From Bemisia tabaci (lineage: Eukaryota > Arthropoda > Insecta > Hemiptera > Aleyrodidae), in assembly GCF_918797505.1 (NCBI RefSeq), contig NC_092802.1, positions 14,523,883 through 14,587,882 on the forward strand: 64,000 bases of DNA, given 5' to 3'. The notes beneath the pieces are model-generated. The model saw only the letters and a list, made by a program, of their open reading frames with translations, was not told where the DNA came from and ran no database searches. Position numbers and translations under genes: made by a program. Below, in pieces: positions 44,159 through 54,918 of this stretch (position 1 is the first letter of the stretch; every line of letters starts with the position of its first letter).

Positions 44159-44419
44159 TACGCTGCCGTGTTAAGGAAGAACGCCGTATGGACATTCGAG
44201 AGTTGCCAGATTTCCCCGATTAAAACATGTGTTTTTGAAGAAAGTTATGCATGGTTCTCCTTGAAATTTTCAGACTTTTTAGATGAAATTACGAAGAAAA
44301 TCCTTTTAAAAATTGGAGAAAAAATCTTCACAAATTTTCCGGAAAACTCGTGATTTGTCGAAGGAAATTTGGCAACGCCTGAAGGCTCATATGGCGTTTT
44401 TCCTTAGCACGGCAGTACG
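44159..44419. mobile_element. MITE family A with TACG duplication
   Basis: The element 44,163-44,415 (CTGCCGTGTTAAGGAAGAAC ... TTTTTCCTTAGCACGGCAG) lies between TACG tetramers, three bases after the E copy's duplication. Confidence 0.85.
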
Positions 44420-44864
44420 TGCTGATGAGGGTGGAGGGGTGGTTTCGATGAGATTTCGCCCCGGAGCCAACCGCTGGAACAATAAGGGTGGTGAGGGTAA
44501 ACAAAAATAACTCGGCGAGTAATAAGTATTAACTTTTTCCGAGAACCGCGCTTTTCTCGGCGCTTTCGCGGCTTTTTTTTTTTAATTTCATCGCGACCTG
44601 TTGGCTCTTCGCGATCCGGGCCGGCCCCCTCCGGGTGTGTGCGCGCTTCGTGGGGAACTTATCCCCGTCATTCCCGCGGAATTTTCCAGCGGGGTTTTCC
44701 TCACGGTCAACGACTTACGACCAGTGTAAACAAAGACCAAACCGAAGGAGGAGTGCGAGTTGAAGAACAATCTGAAGCTATAGGGATCACACCAATATCA
44801 GCAAATAAGGGTCGTAATCATCGTTGTTCTTTAAGCTACTCCTTTCCTAACGAAACCCCATCAT
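44420..44864. other. Unassigned DNA
   Basis: 44,590-44,720 is GC-rich. No gene recognised. Confidence 0.3.
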
Positions 44865-45125
44865 ATCACTGCCGTGATAAGGAAAAACGCCGTATGAACC
44901 TTCAGGCGTTGCCAAATTTCCATTTATTAAATACGAATTTCCTGGTAAATTTATGAATATTTTTCTTTCAATTTTTCAGATAATTTGGTTTGCAATTTAA
45001 CATTAAGTTCCTGAAAATTGCAAGGAAAAATATTCGTACCTCTCCTCAAAAATTAACTATATATCGGGGGAGATTTGACAACTCTCGAATGTTCATACGG
45101 CGTTCTTCCTTAGCACGGCAGATCA
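44865..45125. mobile_element. MITE family A with ATCA duplication
   Basis: The element 44,869-45,121 (CTGCCGTGATAAGGAAAAAC ... TTCTTCCTTAGCACGGCAG) lies between ATCA tetramers. Confidence 0.85.
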
Positions 45126-46052
45126 ATTCTACGTAACTTTTCGCATTCCAAGCCTGAAGTCAAAACATACCCTTTTCATTTGAAATTTTCGACTAGGGCC
45201 CACCAAAGCCCCAAAATTTTCGGGGGGTCGTAGCCTCCATAATTTTGGAACAACGGGTCATGTGGCACATCAATAAAAAAGGTATTGACCTCGTCTCGCA
45301 GGAGACTTTTAGGTTTCGAAAATCGGAATCTAATCTAATTGAAATTCGCCCCAAAAATTTCCCAAAATGCCCTGTAACTCCAAAAAATTGAGGTTTAGGG
45401 AAAAAGTGCATAGAATAAAAGTTCTTATTTTTGGCCGTAGACTTTCAATCAGAAGTTAGAACAAAACCTTCCTATTTGAAATATGCGCGAAACGGAGGAC
45501 ACCCCCTCTTAAATCCCCCCCAAATGGGGTTTTTGGACGTTAAACATATCTTCATTGAATTCTTTGGGGTTAATTTACCCCTGTAAGTTTTCGTCCCGAA
45601 GCTCAATTTTCGGCCGTTTTCGAGGAAAAGATAGTGGACGGGTGCTATGGAACACCCCGTATATATAGTATAAAAGCATGAGAGTTATGCGTAACGTCTG
45701 AGATGCGGAGCGCTTCGGCAAGTCGGACCGCGAAGCGATCAGGGGGCGTAGCCTTCTAGCATCTACAAATAAATTCATCAAAATAGACTAAGATGGTCTA
45801 AGACAAGATGAGATACGCTAACTTGAAATTTTAATTCATTCAATTTTCAAGTTGTGCGGGCGGGGGAGGGGTGGCAACCCCTTGTTCCTAATGACCCCCC
45901 ATCATCAACTTCCACACCAACCCGGGCACCGAGGACCCCTCCCGTCTTTGCGTAACCTTCAATTTTTTGCCCCCTTTGTCTCGCGCCCGTACCCCCGATT
46001 TCGGGTGAGCTCCGGATAAATGAGTTTTTGAAGACGGTCCACCCCTCGCGAC
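45126..46052. other. Unassigned DNA with a GC-rich repeat segment
   Basis: 45,700-45,775 (GGAGCGCTTCGGCAAGTCGG, GCGAAGCGATCAGGGGGCGT) is related to 29,296-29,409. The rest is unrecognised, and 45,850-46,030 is C-rich. Confidence 0.4.
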
Positions 46053-46204
46053 CAGAGGCGTGGCGTGCTTTGCGATATATCGATTGATCTGCCATTTGAA
46101 CCAACGGAAAAGGATCGATGAACAGGGTGCGCTTAATAATCGATTCTTTACCATAGCTTCAAATTGGGAAGTATCGATAATCAATCATTCGCGCCGCGCC
46201 ACTG
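46053..46204. mobile_element. MITE family E, copy 8
   Basis: CAGAGGCGTGGCGTGCTTTG ... CATTCGCGCCGCGCCACTG. The flanking octamers do not match well. Confidence 0.75.
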
Positions 46205-46510
46205 CTTGTTTCCTGTTTACAACCCTCCAGCCGGCCGGGGACGGTCCTTCTCTATCACTCAAATCGGGGAGGAGGAACCCGGACCCTTGATTGTGAGTGT
46301 TTTTAAGTCTCCGAGCTCAATCGTTAAGTGTTTTTATCGCCGGATCTCCAAGTTCCAGTGCCCCAATTTCCTGGTAACTCGACAGGATAAAAATGATCGG
46401 AACGGACCAGTTTTCGGTTTGGTACAAAGACGTCGTGTCGACTCGGAGCTAGGGCCGAGACAACTCGGGGAAAATAGGGGAGTCGTCACAACCAGTGGCT
46501 GGTCAAAAAT
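46205..46510. other. Unassigned DNA
   Basis: Moderately GC-rich. The 121-codon + frame from 46,164 begins inside the E element and has no domain. Confidence 0.3.
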
Positions 46511-47019
46511 GGAGATGTTGCAAGTGTGAGGAATTTGCGATTCGGCTGTTGATTCTTAAGTAAAAGTTCGTGAGAAACACGATGGTGCCACTGGTTTTCT
46601 CTGAAATCATCTCCCAAGCTCAAAAAAAGCTCTCAAAGTGAGGCCAAAATGGAGGGGATATCCCACGCTATCCTGAGAGTCCACCTCTACATCAAGACAA
46701 ACTCTCCATGCAAAGATAGGGAGCAAATACATTGACAGGGCTGCCACTTTATTTGGGGACTCCAAAACTGAAAACACGGCAACCCTGCTTATGTATATGT
46801 ATTTGCTCCCTATCTTTGCATGTATAGTTTGTCTTGATGTAGAGGTGGACTCTCAGGATAGCGTGGGATATCCCCTCCATTTTGGCCTCAACTTGAGAGC
46901 TTTTTTTTGAGCTTGGGAGTTTATTTCAGAGAAAACCAGTGGCACCATCGTGTTTCTCGCAAACTTTTACGTAAGAATCAATAGTCAAATCGCAAATTCC
47001 TCACACATGCAACATCTCC
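46511..47019. mobile_element. MITE family G, copy 5
   Basis: Complete, 509 bp, GGAGATGTTGCAAGTGTGAG ... TCACACATGCAACATCTCC, flanks AAT and ATT. It abuts a reverse M fragment. Confidence 0.85.
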
Positions 47020-47027
47020 ATTGGTAG

Positions 47028-47131
47028 AACTGTTATATTTATTCTCGTTTGTGACACTGTGAAGGCTTAAAATACGGGAATCAATCAGAAATAGATTCGC
47101 ATTGCATTTACTCTCGGTATAAAAGGACCCT
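47028..47131. mobile_element. MITE family M, reverse fragment
   Basis: TTATTCTCGTTTGTGACACT, AATACGGGAATCAATCAGAA and CTCTCGGTATAAAAGGACCC are the inverse of 22,596-22,690. Confidence 0.65.
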
Positions 47132-47608
47132 AGAATCGACATATTCAAAAGATTTAAATGAGTAATAACAGTGTTGCCACCTTCCTGGAATTGCCACTGT
47201 ACAAAATATTCTGTTGACACTGTGCATAGTGGCAACTCCACATAAGTTTGAGCTAACTTCTAAGATCGGTGCCGAAATTAAACGTTGACGAGCAGGCAAT
47301 CATTGTAGGCTGGCGTTTAAAAATTGGATGGAAGTTTAAATTGGTTTTCGAACTTACTTTCAACGTTGACTGTTAGGATAATGAGCGGGGTCCATCACTG
47401 ATCTCCTCACATTCACGCCTGAATCAACGATTTCACTTTTTAGAGTTTTTACTTATCCGTCGGCCTCACTTTAACTTTTTCTTCGGTCTGAAACACAGGA
47501 TAAAAACAGAGGAGTCATTATTGATTTGGAATTGTTTTTATTGTTCATCAAACTACAAGAATGTGTTCAAGTTTATTCAGTGACGAAGTATGAATCATCT
47601 AATATTGA
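47132..47608. other. Unassigned DNA
   Basis: Nothing recognised. Confidence 0.35.
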
Positions 47609-47735
47609 TATTTTTCCATTTGAAACTATGGCAATGAATTGATCGAGAAGGAATACCCTGATAATCGATCCTTTACCACAAGTTTAAAGGGGAAAGTAAT
47701 CGATTAATCGTAAAGCGCAACATGCCTGTTAAATC
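47609..47735. mobile_element. MITE family E, diverged reverse copy
   Basis: TTGATATTTTTCCATTTGAA, CCTGATAATCGATCCTTTAC and ATTAATCGTAAAGCGCAACATGCC. The outer ends are unclear. Confidence 0.55.
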
Positions 47736-47744
47736 AACTATCGA

Positions 47745-47876
47745 TATTTTCTCATTTGAAGCCATGATAGAGAATCGATTATTAAGGTATAACCTGATAA
47801 TCGATCATTATCCATAGGTTTAAAAGGTTTAAATCGATCAATCGATTTATCGCAAAGCACGACATAACACGCCACC
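47745..47876. mobile_element. MITE family E, diverged reverse copy
   Basis: TATCGATATTTTCTCATTTG, GAGAATCGATTATTAAGGTA, TCGATCAATCGATTTATCGC and AAAGCACGACATAACACGCC. It follows the previous copy in the same orientation. Confidence 0.65.
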
Positions 47877-47945
47877 ACGTTGATTTCGTAACCGACAAGA
47901 TCATCCCAGTTTAGGCTTGACCATCCAACATGAAGTAGGAACAAT

Positions 47946-48020
47946 TGGACCGCTTGCAGCAGAAGAAAACCAAATCACTCGAGTCATTTCCAAATTTTTT
48001 CGAGCGTAACAAAAATGTTC
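47946..48020. mobile_element. Repeat family W, end fragment
   Basis: TTGGACCGCTTGCAGCAGAA then AACCAAAT..CTCGAGTCATTTCC matches the left end of the 39,551 copy. Confidence 0.5.
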
Positions 48021-48175
48021 AGTTTGTTTCCAATGTGGCTTTATGTGAATGGATATCATTTGATTATTGAACTTGTAGACATCTTTTAGAAAAAAAGTCC
48101 AATGTTACGAGAAAATTTTCCGATGATTCTGAAAACTTTGAATAATTTTAGGTTCATCATACTCTAGAGTCTCTT

Positions 48176-48428
48176 CTGCCGTGCTAAGGAAGAATGTCGT
48201 ATAAACATTCGAAAGTTGCCAAATTTCCTCTGATGAAACATGTATCTCAGAAGAAAGTTATGCATATTTTTCCTTGGAATTTTCAGGGACTTTAAGTAAA
48301 ATCGCGAACAAAGTTATCCGAAAAATTGGAAGGAAAATACTCATAAATTCACCAGAAAATTCGTGTTTTATCAAAGGAAATTTGGCAACCCTTGAAGGTT
48401 AGTACGGCGTTTTTCTTTAGCACGGCAG
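48176..48428. mobile_element. MITE family A, copy
   Basis: CTGCCGTGCTAAGGAAGAAT ... TTTTTCTTTAGCACGGCAG. No clear tetramer duplication. Confidence 0.8.
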
Positions 48429-48472
48429 TATCAGAGAATATCTTTTTGAAATTGTTTCTAGATATTTCAAGG

Positions 48473-48689
48473 TACACGGAAAAAATTAAATTACTTAAAA
48501 AAAGGCACCGCAATGTTTCAACGAAGATTTCACAACACAAAAATGCTACTTTAACCACTATTGTAAGCTAATTTTACCACGGGGGTGGTTAAAGTAGCAT
48601 TTTTGTGTCGTGAAATCTACATTGAAACATGGCAGTCACTTTTTTTAGCAATTGAATTGTTAAATCAGCAATTTAATTTTTTCCGTGTA
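48473..48689. mobile_element. Hairpin MITE with CACGG ends, TA duplication
   Basis: The element 48,475-48,687 (CACGGAAAAAATTAAATT ... AATTTAATTTTTTCCGTG) lies between TA dinucleotides. The inner arms pair through CACAAAAATGCTACTTTAAC and its inverse. Confidence 0.75.
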
Positions 48690-48873
48690 CATCTCAAGGT
48701 CAGACAGTGCGTAATTTCTCGCTGCCTTTTTTCCCTCAACGCGTTACGTCGCGGAGCAACGCGTCGGCTCACTAATGTCCCGTCCTAAAAAGAGGAGTGC
48801 TCTCTTATTGTCTGGAAAAACTCGCATTTTAGCGAACAGCGTTGCCAAATTTCCCGCCCAATCAACCCGAAGC

Positions 48874-49135
48874 TGTGCTGCCGTGCTAAGGAAGAACGCC
48901 GTATGAACATTCGAGAGTTGCCAAATTTTCTTCGATAATATTTTTATTTTTCAGGAAAGTTATCAATAAATTTCCTTGAAATTTTCAGGAACTCTAGGTG
49001 AAATTGCGTAAAAAAATCAGCCGAAAAATCGGAAGGAAAATATTCATAAATTTACGAGGAAATTCGTTATTTATCAGAGTAAATTTGGCAACGCCTGAAG
49101 GCTCATACGGCGTTTTTCCCCAGCACGGTAGTGTG
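48874..49135. mobile_element. MITE family A with TGTG duplication
   Basis: The element 48,878-49,131 (CTGCCGTGCTAAGGAAGAAC ... TTTTTCCCCAGCACGGTAG) lies between TGTG tetramers. Confidence 0.85.
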
Positions 49136-49317
49136 ACCGCTTGGAACGATTCGGCACCTCCGTTTCGCGACGGGATTACAACTTTTCCACCAATTTAACA
49201 ACTTGGTCGCAAATCCCCCGCCGTCGACGAAATTCGTCCGTAATGATTTTTGAGACCCCTTAACGTCCCGCCCGCCTCCCCGGGGGGGGGGAGTATTGCC
49301 GCCTAACTACTTCACAG

Positions 49318-49395
49318 GCCCCGAATTAAAAGATTTAAGGCCCCCGCGTAAGCGCTCTTTAATTGCTTCGCGCAGCCTCCGAGAGAGCAGCACTT
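49318..49395. repeat. Duplicated flank segment, unit 1
   Basis: GGCCCCGAATTAAAAGATTT, AAGGCCCCCGCGTAAGCG, TAATTGCTTCGCGCAGCCTC and CGAGAGAGCAG lead into an A element. The unit recurs at 50,124-50,208, where it also runs into CTGCCGTGCTA before the A sequence stops. Confidence 0.7.
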
Positions 49396-49650
49396 CTGCC
49401 GTGCTAAGGAAAAACGCCGTATGAGCCTTCAGGCGTTGCCAAATTTCCTCAGGCAAATCACTAATTTTCAGGAGAATCTGTGAATATTTTTCCTCCAATT
49501 TCTCAGATAATTTTGTTTGTAATTTTCCCTAAAGTGTCTGAAAATTTCAAGGAAAAATATTCAAAAGTTTTCTCAAAAATAAATATTTTATCGGCGGAAA
49601 TTTGGCAACTCCCGAGTGTGGTTATACGACGTTCTTCCTTAGCACGGCAG
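49396..49650. mobile_element. MITE family A, copy
   Basis: CTGCCGTGCTAAGGAAAAAC ... GTTCTTCCTTAGCACGGCAG. First of two A elements only about 20 bases apart. Confidence 0.85.
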
Positions 49651-49670
49651 TGTATGAGCGTCGTAGTGTT

Positions 49671-49923
49671 CTGCCGTGCTAAGGGAAAACCCCACATGAG
49701 CCTTCAAGCGTTGCCAAATTTCCTGAGGCAAATCACTGATTTTCAGGAAAATTTTTAAATATTTTTCCTCCGATTTCTCGGATATTTTTGTTTGTAATAT
49801 GATCTAAAGTGTCTGAAAATTTCAAGGAAAATTATTCATTACTTTTCTAAAAAATAAACATTTTATCGAAGGAAATTTGGCAACTGCCGAATGTTCATAC
49901 GGCGTTCTTAACTAGCATGCCAG
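49671..49923. mobile_element. MITE family A, tandem neighbour
   Basis: CTGCCGTGCTAAGGGAAAAC ... CGTTCTTAACTAGCATGCCAG. Same orientation as the preceding copy. Many shared inner variants suggest a local duplication. Confidence 0.8.
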
Positions 49924-50123
49924 CACTGGTGCGTAAGAGAAAACCAGAGATAAAGAGAGACACTGGTGTAAGCTTTTACTTTCGGAACTCCAATATTCAG
50001 CTGTTGACCTACCACATTATTGGCTGTTGGGCATTCCGTCGTTTCGCTTACGGAAGCTCGTAACTGCGTTTCAATAATGCCAAATTTCTCCTTGAAAATT
50101 GATTTTTTTATCGGGAGAATGGC

Positions 50124-50208
50124 CCCGAATTAAAATATTTAAGGGCCCCGCGTAAACGGTCTGTAATTGCTTCGCGCAGCCTCCGAGTGAGCAGCTGCCG
50201 TGCTACCA
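50124..50208. repeat. Duplicated flank segment, unit 2
   Basis: Matches 49,318-49,395 and continues through the first 11 bases of an A end. Confidence 0.7.
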
Positions 50209-50372
50209 ATAGAAGCGCTTCATTTTTATTTTGTCTTCTTTGTCTATGGCTTTGTCCATCAACGTCAATAATCAGCCTGCAGAGATAATATATTTTAGAG
50301 ACCCTCACAAAAAGCATCTAAGCGATGAAATCGGGTGATGCAAAGGTTAAGTTCGGAGATCAATGCTAGTTT

Positions 50373-51790
50373 TCGCCTGATGATACTTAATGAACAACTT
50401 GTTGAACAGTCGATCCGCCTGATGTGCCGCCCTAAGCAAAAACGCTGTTACTCTATACAGTTTTTTTCCCAACAGTATGTTTATTACAGAAAAACCAACG
50501 AGCAGAAACTGACGCTGGTTTTCGTTTGATGATGATTGATGCGTAACTTGTTGAGCAAATTATTCTCCTGATTTGCTGTCCAAAGCAATAACGCCGTAAC
50601 TCTATTTTGATTTTTTCCCCGACAAATGATGATGAACTGTAAAATTTAGAGGATCATTAACGCTGCACATTTTAAAACAGCTAAAGCAAATAGAGAAACA
50701 ACTTCAATTAACCACAAGTATGCAGGCCCAGCCGCTCAACGACGCGCAACCACTATGTAACGTGAGGATGCGACTTTCTCTAAGGCGCTGCATACAACTA
50801 TTCGTACTCGATGGATGTGCGTGTTGCATACGCATGTAATTGAAGGCGTTTTAACTTCCGTTGCGTTCGCAGTGCTAAACGCAACAGTGAGAGTGACCCT
50901 ATGTATGCGGGTATGCCATACGCCATGTTCATACACGGCTTATGATAATCACATGACTTTTCCTACCCTGATCTCATCGGATAGTGATGACTAACATTCG
51001 TATTGGTTTGCAAAGGGCATGCTTTTTGACGTTTTTCAGCATGAACCGCATCTAACACATAAGAATCTACCTTAGCTATTACGGAATTATCTTTTAAAGG
51101 TAAACATTGGATCTACCTATAAATAAAGGTACCAGATTGGATCATTATTAAAGTTCATAAAAATTTTTCGTTTGATGATGATTGATGAGTAACTTGTTGA
51201 GCAAATTATTCTCCTGATTTGCCGTTCAAAGCAATGACGCCGTAACTCTATTTAAATTTTTTCCCCCGACAAATGATGATGAACTATAAAATTTAGAGGA
51301 TCATTAACTTTGCACATTTTAAAACACTAAAAACAAGAAGAGAAACAACGTCAGTCAACCATGAATATGCAGGCCCAACCGCTCAACAACGCGCCATCTC
51401 TGTAACGTGAGGATGTGACTTTTTCTAAGGCGCTGCATACAACTATTCGTACGCGATGGATGTGCGTGTTGCATACGCATTTAATTGGAGGCGTTTTAAC
51501 TTCCGTTGCGTTCGCAATGCAACAGTGACCCGAAATGTGCGGATATGCTATGTTTATACATGGGATATAGTAATCACACGACTTCTCCTACCTTGATCTC
51601 GTCAGTTAGTGACGAATAACATTCGTATTGGTTTGCATAGGGTATGCTTTTTGACGTTTTTCAGCATGAACCGCATCTAACACATAAGAATCTACCCTAG
51701 CCATTGCGAAATTATCTTTTAAAGGTAAACATTGGATATACATTTAAGTAAAGGTAACGGATTAGATACATTATTAAAGATCATAAAAAT
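50373..51790. repeat. Tandem repeat with 646-bp period
   Basis: Unit 1 at 50,521-51,166 and unit 2 at 51,167-51,790 both begin TTCGTTTGATGATGATTGAT. They share GACGCCGTAACTC, GCAGGCCCA.CCGCTCAAC, GATGTGCGTGTTGCATACGC, GACGTTTTTCAGCATGAACC and AAAGGTAAACATTGG in order. A degenerate partial unit precedes them (50,373-50,520, GCCTGATGATACTTAATG). No conserved frame. Part of the unit resembles the arms of element K. Confidence 0.8.
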
Positions 51791-52055
51791 GATTTAGAAG
51801 TTCATGTATTAAAAATGAGATCATTTTATTTTTAAAATAAACTATACTATTTCCTGTTGTGCACGTCCATAATAACACGCCAAAAAACGAGTTTGTTTTA
51901 AAAACACGAAGAAAATATTTTCAGAATTTTTTTTAAAACAATTTTCTGTAATTAAAAATAAATTGTTGCAAGTACTGTGGAATTTAGCATTTAGCAACCT
52001 GAATAGGTACTCTAGCTATATTGTGTGTATTCTCCCGAAACTTCATTTCTTTCGT
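51791..52055. other. Unassigned AT-rich DNA
   Basis: Nothing recognised. Confidence 0.35.
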
Positions 52056-52315
52056 TATTCTGCTGTACTAAGGAAGAACGCCGTATGAACATTCTGCTGC
52101 TGCCAAATTTTATACGACAAAATGGTTATTTTTAGGAAAGTGATGCATATTATTCCTTGAAATTCTCAAAATTTTTAGACCAACTTGCGAACGAAATCAT
52201 CCGTAGAATCGGAAGAGAAACTTTCATAAATTTTCCCGAAAATCCGTGATTCATCGAAGGAGATTTGACAACTCCTGAAGGCTCATACGGCATTTTTCCT
52301 TAGCCCGGCAGTATT
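52056..52315. mobile_element. MITE family A with TATT duplication
   Basis: The element 52,060-52,311 (CTGCTGTACTAAGGAAGAAC ... TTTTTCCTTAGCCCGGCAG) lies between TATT tetramers. Confidence 0.85.
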
Positions 52316-52500
52316 GCTCTCTTAAGTAATGCGGTAATTTAACTCTTTTCATTCCTCGAACGTTTCTAGCGTAGCTCTTCAATCCTTTTCTCCTTCCGCA
52401 ATCGCATCCGGAGTCAGTGGCTTTCACCAATGGTGAGCTAGAGCCCCAAGTTGATTGTATCTCCCCATGAATTCATGATAATTGAGATTCGCACTATAGC

Positions 52501-53344
52501 CCAGGCAATAGAGGATAGAATAGGGGTTTACCTTGCAAAATTTAGGTGAAATCAGGTTATGATTGATTCCTATGTAATTTTTTACGCTGAATCCGAATTT
52601 TTGGTTTCCCAACAAATTTTCCTTGTGCTAACTCCGGAAAATCGGAAAAACCGCGAAAAATCACGTTTTTCCGCGGTTTTCCCGAGATATCTCTTTTCCA
52701 GTGCGATATATCGAGAAATTAGTTATTTCCAAAAATAAAGCTGATAAAATTTCCTATAAAAATGATCCGAACGTTTTTTTCATACGGCCATTAGGGAGAG
52801 TGCTGGAGCTGTGGAAAGCTCTAAAAACTCGTAAAATCGCGATTTTCCACGGTTTTTCGCCACTTGTGTGAAATAAATTTGTTCTTTCGCAAAATTTCAA
52901 GATAGTCTTACCTTAAAAATTAATGCTGCTTACTTTGAAGACAAAAATGATGACAATTTTTTCTTTTCAGGTCCAGTGGGAGCGGTTTTAAAGCCGCGAA
53001 AGGCCGTGAAAAGCTCGAAAATCGCGATTTTCCGGCATATTTTCGTAACAAATCCGTTCTTGTACAAAAAACTCATTTAAAGTGACTTCAAAATTCAATC
53101 TTATAAAATTGTCATCATACATACGTAGAATTTGCTCCCTTGGCGCACCCTGGTGCTCTGCGACATCCAAACGCCAGGTGGGCTAATCTACGTAAGGATA
53201 AGTAGACAACGAACGACGTAATAAAATAGTGCAATTTTCAACATACTTAAATGATGTTGAAAGTTCCTTGTATATCTAAAGAAACAATGGATATGGATTT
53301 GTCGAAAGTGTAAATAATGCAAAAAGTTGTCATTTAAAGAATGT
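52501..53344 (+). repeat. Left terminal inverted repeat
   Basis: Built of diverged sub-repeats of about 175 bp. Each has a palindromic core like AAAATCGCGATTTTCC (near 52,655, 52,832 and 53,018) and then a GTTCTTnnnCAAAA stretch. Two further units continue into the interior (about 53,351 and 53,530). Confidence 0.75.
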
Positions 53345-53763
53345 ACTACTACAATTTCTGGAATGATTTTCCTAGATTTCCGGCATATTTTCGTTACACA
53401 TCCGTTCTTTTGCCAAAAACTCAGCTAATGGAGACTTTAAGATTTAATCTTATAAAATTGTCCACACATATTATGACGTGAAAAGCTTTTAGCATGGGTC
53501 AAAAAGTGCCGCATAGAGGATTGTGGGTAGCTCAAAAAATGCGAAAAATTGTGATTTTCCACTTTTAAGCCGCAAATTAATCATCTTGTGTAAAAATATG
53601 GGGCTAAAAATATACCTCAAAATTTAAAATTCAATGTGATGATGTTATCGGAGGATTCAATTGCACAATTATGTGTCGAAATTTTAATGGTACATGTGAG
53701 ACTGCACCCAATGAGGACTTATCCGCGGAACTTATCGTAGATGATCCTGATGATTTATGAAAT

Positions 53764-54831
53764 ATGCTCCTTAATCGTTCACAGAAAGAACAGCGGACGA
53801 CCGAAGAGATGAAAGAAGTTCGGAGACGTTTGCAGGTATTATTTTCACTCAATTTTTTATTTTTATTTGAATTGATAGACATGGCCAGTGATGCTGAAAA
53901 AATTGTACTCATTCACTTCATATACCGCGGAAATTCAAATCACGGTTTCTTTCACTTCGGTTTTATCAGTGATGTAAATGAGGCGACTCTAGGTAATTGA
54001 GAAAACGAGAATGAGAGTAATCACGGCACGCGCCCGTGAACTACTCATAATTTTGGGAGGCTTGTACTATAGATGTAGAATTTTAGCCTTACGGCAGATC
54101 ACATTAATATCCTTGATTTCAGCAATCATGACACTACTCTATTAATTGCGCAAGTGTCACATTATTTCCAAATAATTGCAGCGTCATTATGAACCAACAA
54201 TCAATGGATACATACTCATTGACAACAAAAAAAAGATCCTGAAATGCCAAGGAAGCGAAAAATTGCCATTGAATCTGCGAACCGTATTGAATGCAGGTTG
54301 CATTTATCATTGTTCTCCTCTCAGATTAATACCAAAAGATTTTCCTAGGCATACGTCTCTCTTATTCTAGTATACGATGTTGCAAAAGCTCAAACGAGCA
54401 ATTCAAATTCAGATAAATCCATCAAACCAGAAGTTCCTTTTCTCCGATTTAGACGATTTCATGCAGAAATCGTAAAATACTGCAAAGATGGCAGTGATGA
54501 CAACGCAGGTGAGAATTTTCCCATCAATTTTACAATAGTTTTTCGATGATTTGATTAAGAAGAGAAAATTTATATTATAGTAGACACAAATTAACATTCT
54601 CAGATAGCAGAAAAGAAAGAAAAAAACACCGATAACACCTATAACAATTCAACAATTACGTTCCTCTTGCCATTTTAAACCATGACCCAACTTTATAACT
54701 TAGTAGCTCTTTCACCGATAGAAAATATGTTAGGGTATGCCATTATACCCGTGCTTTTCATTATGCTTTCAGATCCTCAGGACATTCACTCAGCAGAGTA
54801 CCTGATCATGCATCTGAATTATACTGCTTGA
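53764..54831 (+). CDS. Predicted four-exon gene inside the long-TIR element, function unknown
   Basis: Exons: 53,764-53,835, 54,182-54,296, 54,371-54,508 and 54,773-54,831 (TGA stop). Every internal junction is AG/GT: TTTGCAG|GTATT, TTGCAG|CGTCAT, ATGCAG|GTTGC, ATTCTAG|TATAC, ACGCAG|GTGAG and GCTTTCAG|ATCCT. The phases agree (0, then 1, then 1), giving 127 residues from the ATG at 53,764. The same frame is open upstream from 53,638 apart from one TGA at 53,758, so the original exon may have been longer and this copy mutated. Alternatively, a 3' splice site at 53,784 could start the exon at 53,785. The protein is charged, with an EEMKEVRRRL segment, GYILIDNKKK and a HAEIVKYCKD segment. I do not recognise a domain. 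It could be the C-terminal part of an unrecognised transposase or a captured host gene fragment. Confidence 0.5.
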
Positions 54832-54918
54832 CATGGAACATATTTACTATCATAGTTATTATAAAATTATTACGATACTATTATAGTTGTTTTCGCATAA
54901 TTGAAAAATTGTATCAAT

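Noticed and set aside
50373..51790. CRISPR array
   Set aside because: The units are about 650 bp with no short repeat-spacer pattern, and the DNA is eukaryotic.
52988..53170. Small gene in the terminal repeat (60 codons, also at 55,054-55,275)
   Set aside because: It is the same inverted repeat read twice, with no start or splice context specific to it.
53880..53993. Additional exon in the long-TIR element gene
   Set aside because: It has plausible AG/GT borders but its phase is incompatible with the next exon, while the neighbouring exons join in frame without it.
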